From Phyto melanocephala (lineage: Eukaryota; Arthropoda; Insecta; Diptera; Rhinophoridae): a DNA stretch of 64,000 nt. A model generated the notes under the pieces. It was given only the letters and a program-made list of their open reading frames with translations, was not told where the DNA came from and searched no databases. Both the position numbers and the translations under genes were made by a program. The DNA is taken from NCBI GenBank assembly GCA_941918925.1, contig OW799236.1:88586716-88650715 (forward strand), written 5' to 3'. Shown here piece by piece: positions 63,684 to 64,000 of this stretch (position 1 is the first letter of the stretch; every line of letters starts with the position of its first letter).

Positions 63684-64000
63684 AAAATAAAAAAAATTTA
63701 AAAAAAAATTTAAAAAAAAATTAAAAAAAAATAATAAAAATATAAATAATATATTAAATAACAAAATATAAAAAAAAAATATTAAACATTTTTTTTTTGG
63801 CTCAGCTGGGATTCGATGCCACGTTTTCTCTAACCAATATACACGTTTGTATGTATGTATGTTGTTGTTGTAATGTTGTTTTTGTGGAAAAAAAATTGAG
63901 GTGGCCGTGGGTTTTTGCTCATATCTCAGTTGTTTATGTACCGAAGTTTCTGATTTTTAATACCGAATATTTCTGATATTTTGATACCACACCCGGGTCC
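63684..64000 (+). mobile_element. Second, 5'-truncated DINE-1 unit in tandem, running off the window
   Basis: Directly after the terminal hairpin of the previous copy the sequence re-enters an A/T block (with AAATATAAATAATATATTAA) and repeats GGCTCAGCTGGGATTCGATG, TGTTGTTGTTGTAATGTTG and CACACCCGGGTCC. The first about 170 bp of the unit (start to A/T block) are missing. The window ends inside it. Confidence 0.85.

Overview
This window is eukaryotic and AT-rich (roughly 70% A+T by eye). It looks like a higher dipteran fly, probably a schizophoran or calyptrate, but I cannot name the species. The reasons are short GT-AG introns of 55-83 bp next to multi-kb introns swollen by transposons, a myosin VII and an M14 carboxypeptidase gene of insect type, many DINE-1/INE-1-like (Helentron-type) repeats built like those of Drosophila, and numerous mariner, hAT, piggyBac, Tc1 and PIF/Harbinger relics.

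Two protein-coding genes can be reconstructed. The first (+ strand, 1968-51825) is a class VII unconventional myosin, best matched to the second dipteran myosin VII (Myo28B1/myosin VIIb type) rather than the more conserved crinkled/Myo7a. I join 14 coding exons with consistent phases into a 2128-residue protein: motor, about four IQ motifs, short linker, MyTH4-FERM-SH3-MyTH4-FERM. The first coding exon carries only ten codons and lies 18 kb upstream of the motor exons. The exon with the neck and linker has two in-frame splice donors (after 26690 and 26714). If neither is used it runs to a stop at 26864, predicting a tail-less short isoform.

The second gene (- strand, 61435-51860, five coding exons, 429 residues) is a secreted zinc carboxypeptidase of the M14A family with signal peptide, propeptide and all catalytic residues; its specificity residue is Val (A-type). 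The two genes converge tail to tail with only 34 bp between stop codons, and their AATAAA poly(A) signals lie within 14 bp of each other on opposite strands.

Nearly everything else is intronic or flanking repeat DNA. Layout: 1-2 kb, 5' flank and first coding exon; 2-20 kb, intron 1 (hAT, piggyBac, mariners, MITEs, DINE-1); 20.1-22.1 kb, motor exons; 22.1-25.8 kb, intron with a mariner, MITEs and a broken copy of part of a downstream myosin exon; 25.8-26.9 kb, neck exon; 26.7-42.7 kb, 16-kb intron (nested Tc1, Helitron helicase relic, hAT with 8-bp target duplication, minisatellite, PIF/Harbinger, DINE-1); 42.7-51.8 kb, tail exons; 51.9-61.4 kb, carboxypeptidase with a 5-kb intron holding a three-layer transposon nest; 61.4-64 kb, its upstream region ending in a partial tandem of DINE-1 elements.

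I see no prokaryotic, viral or CRISPR features and no previously unknown biochemical system. The most interesting items are the predicted short myosin isoform, the exon-fragment duplication, the overlapping 3' ends, and the target-site evidence for several transposons.
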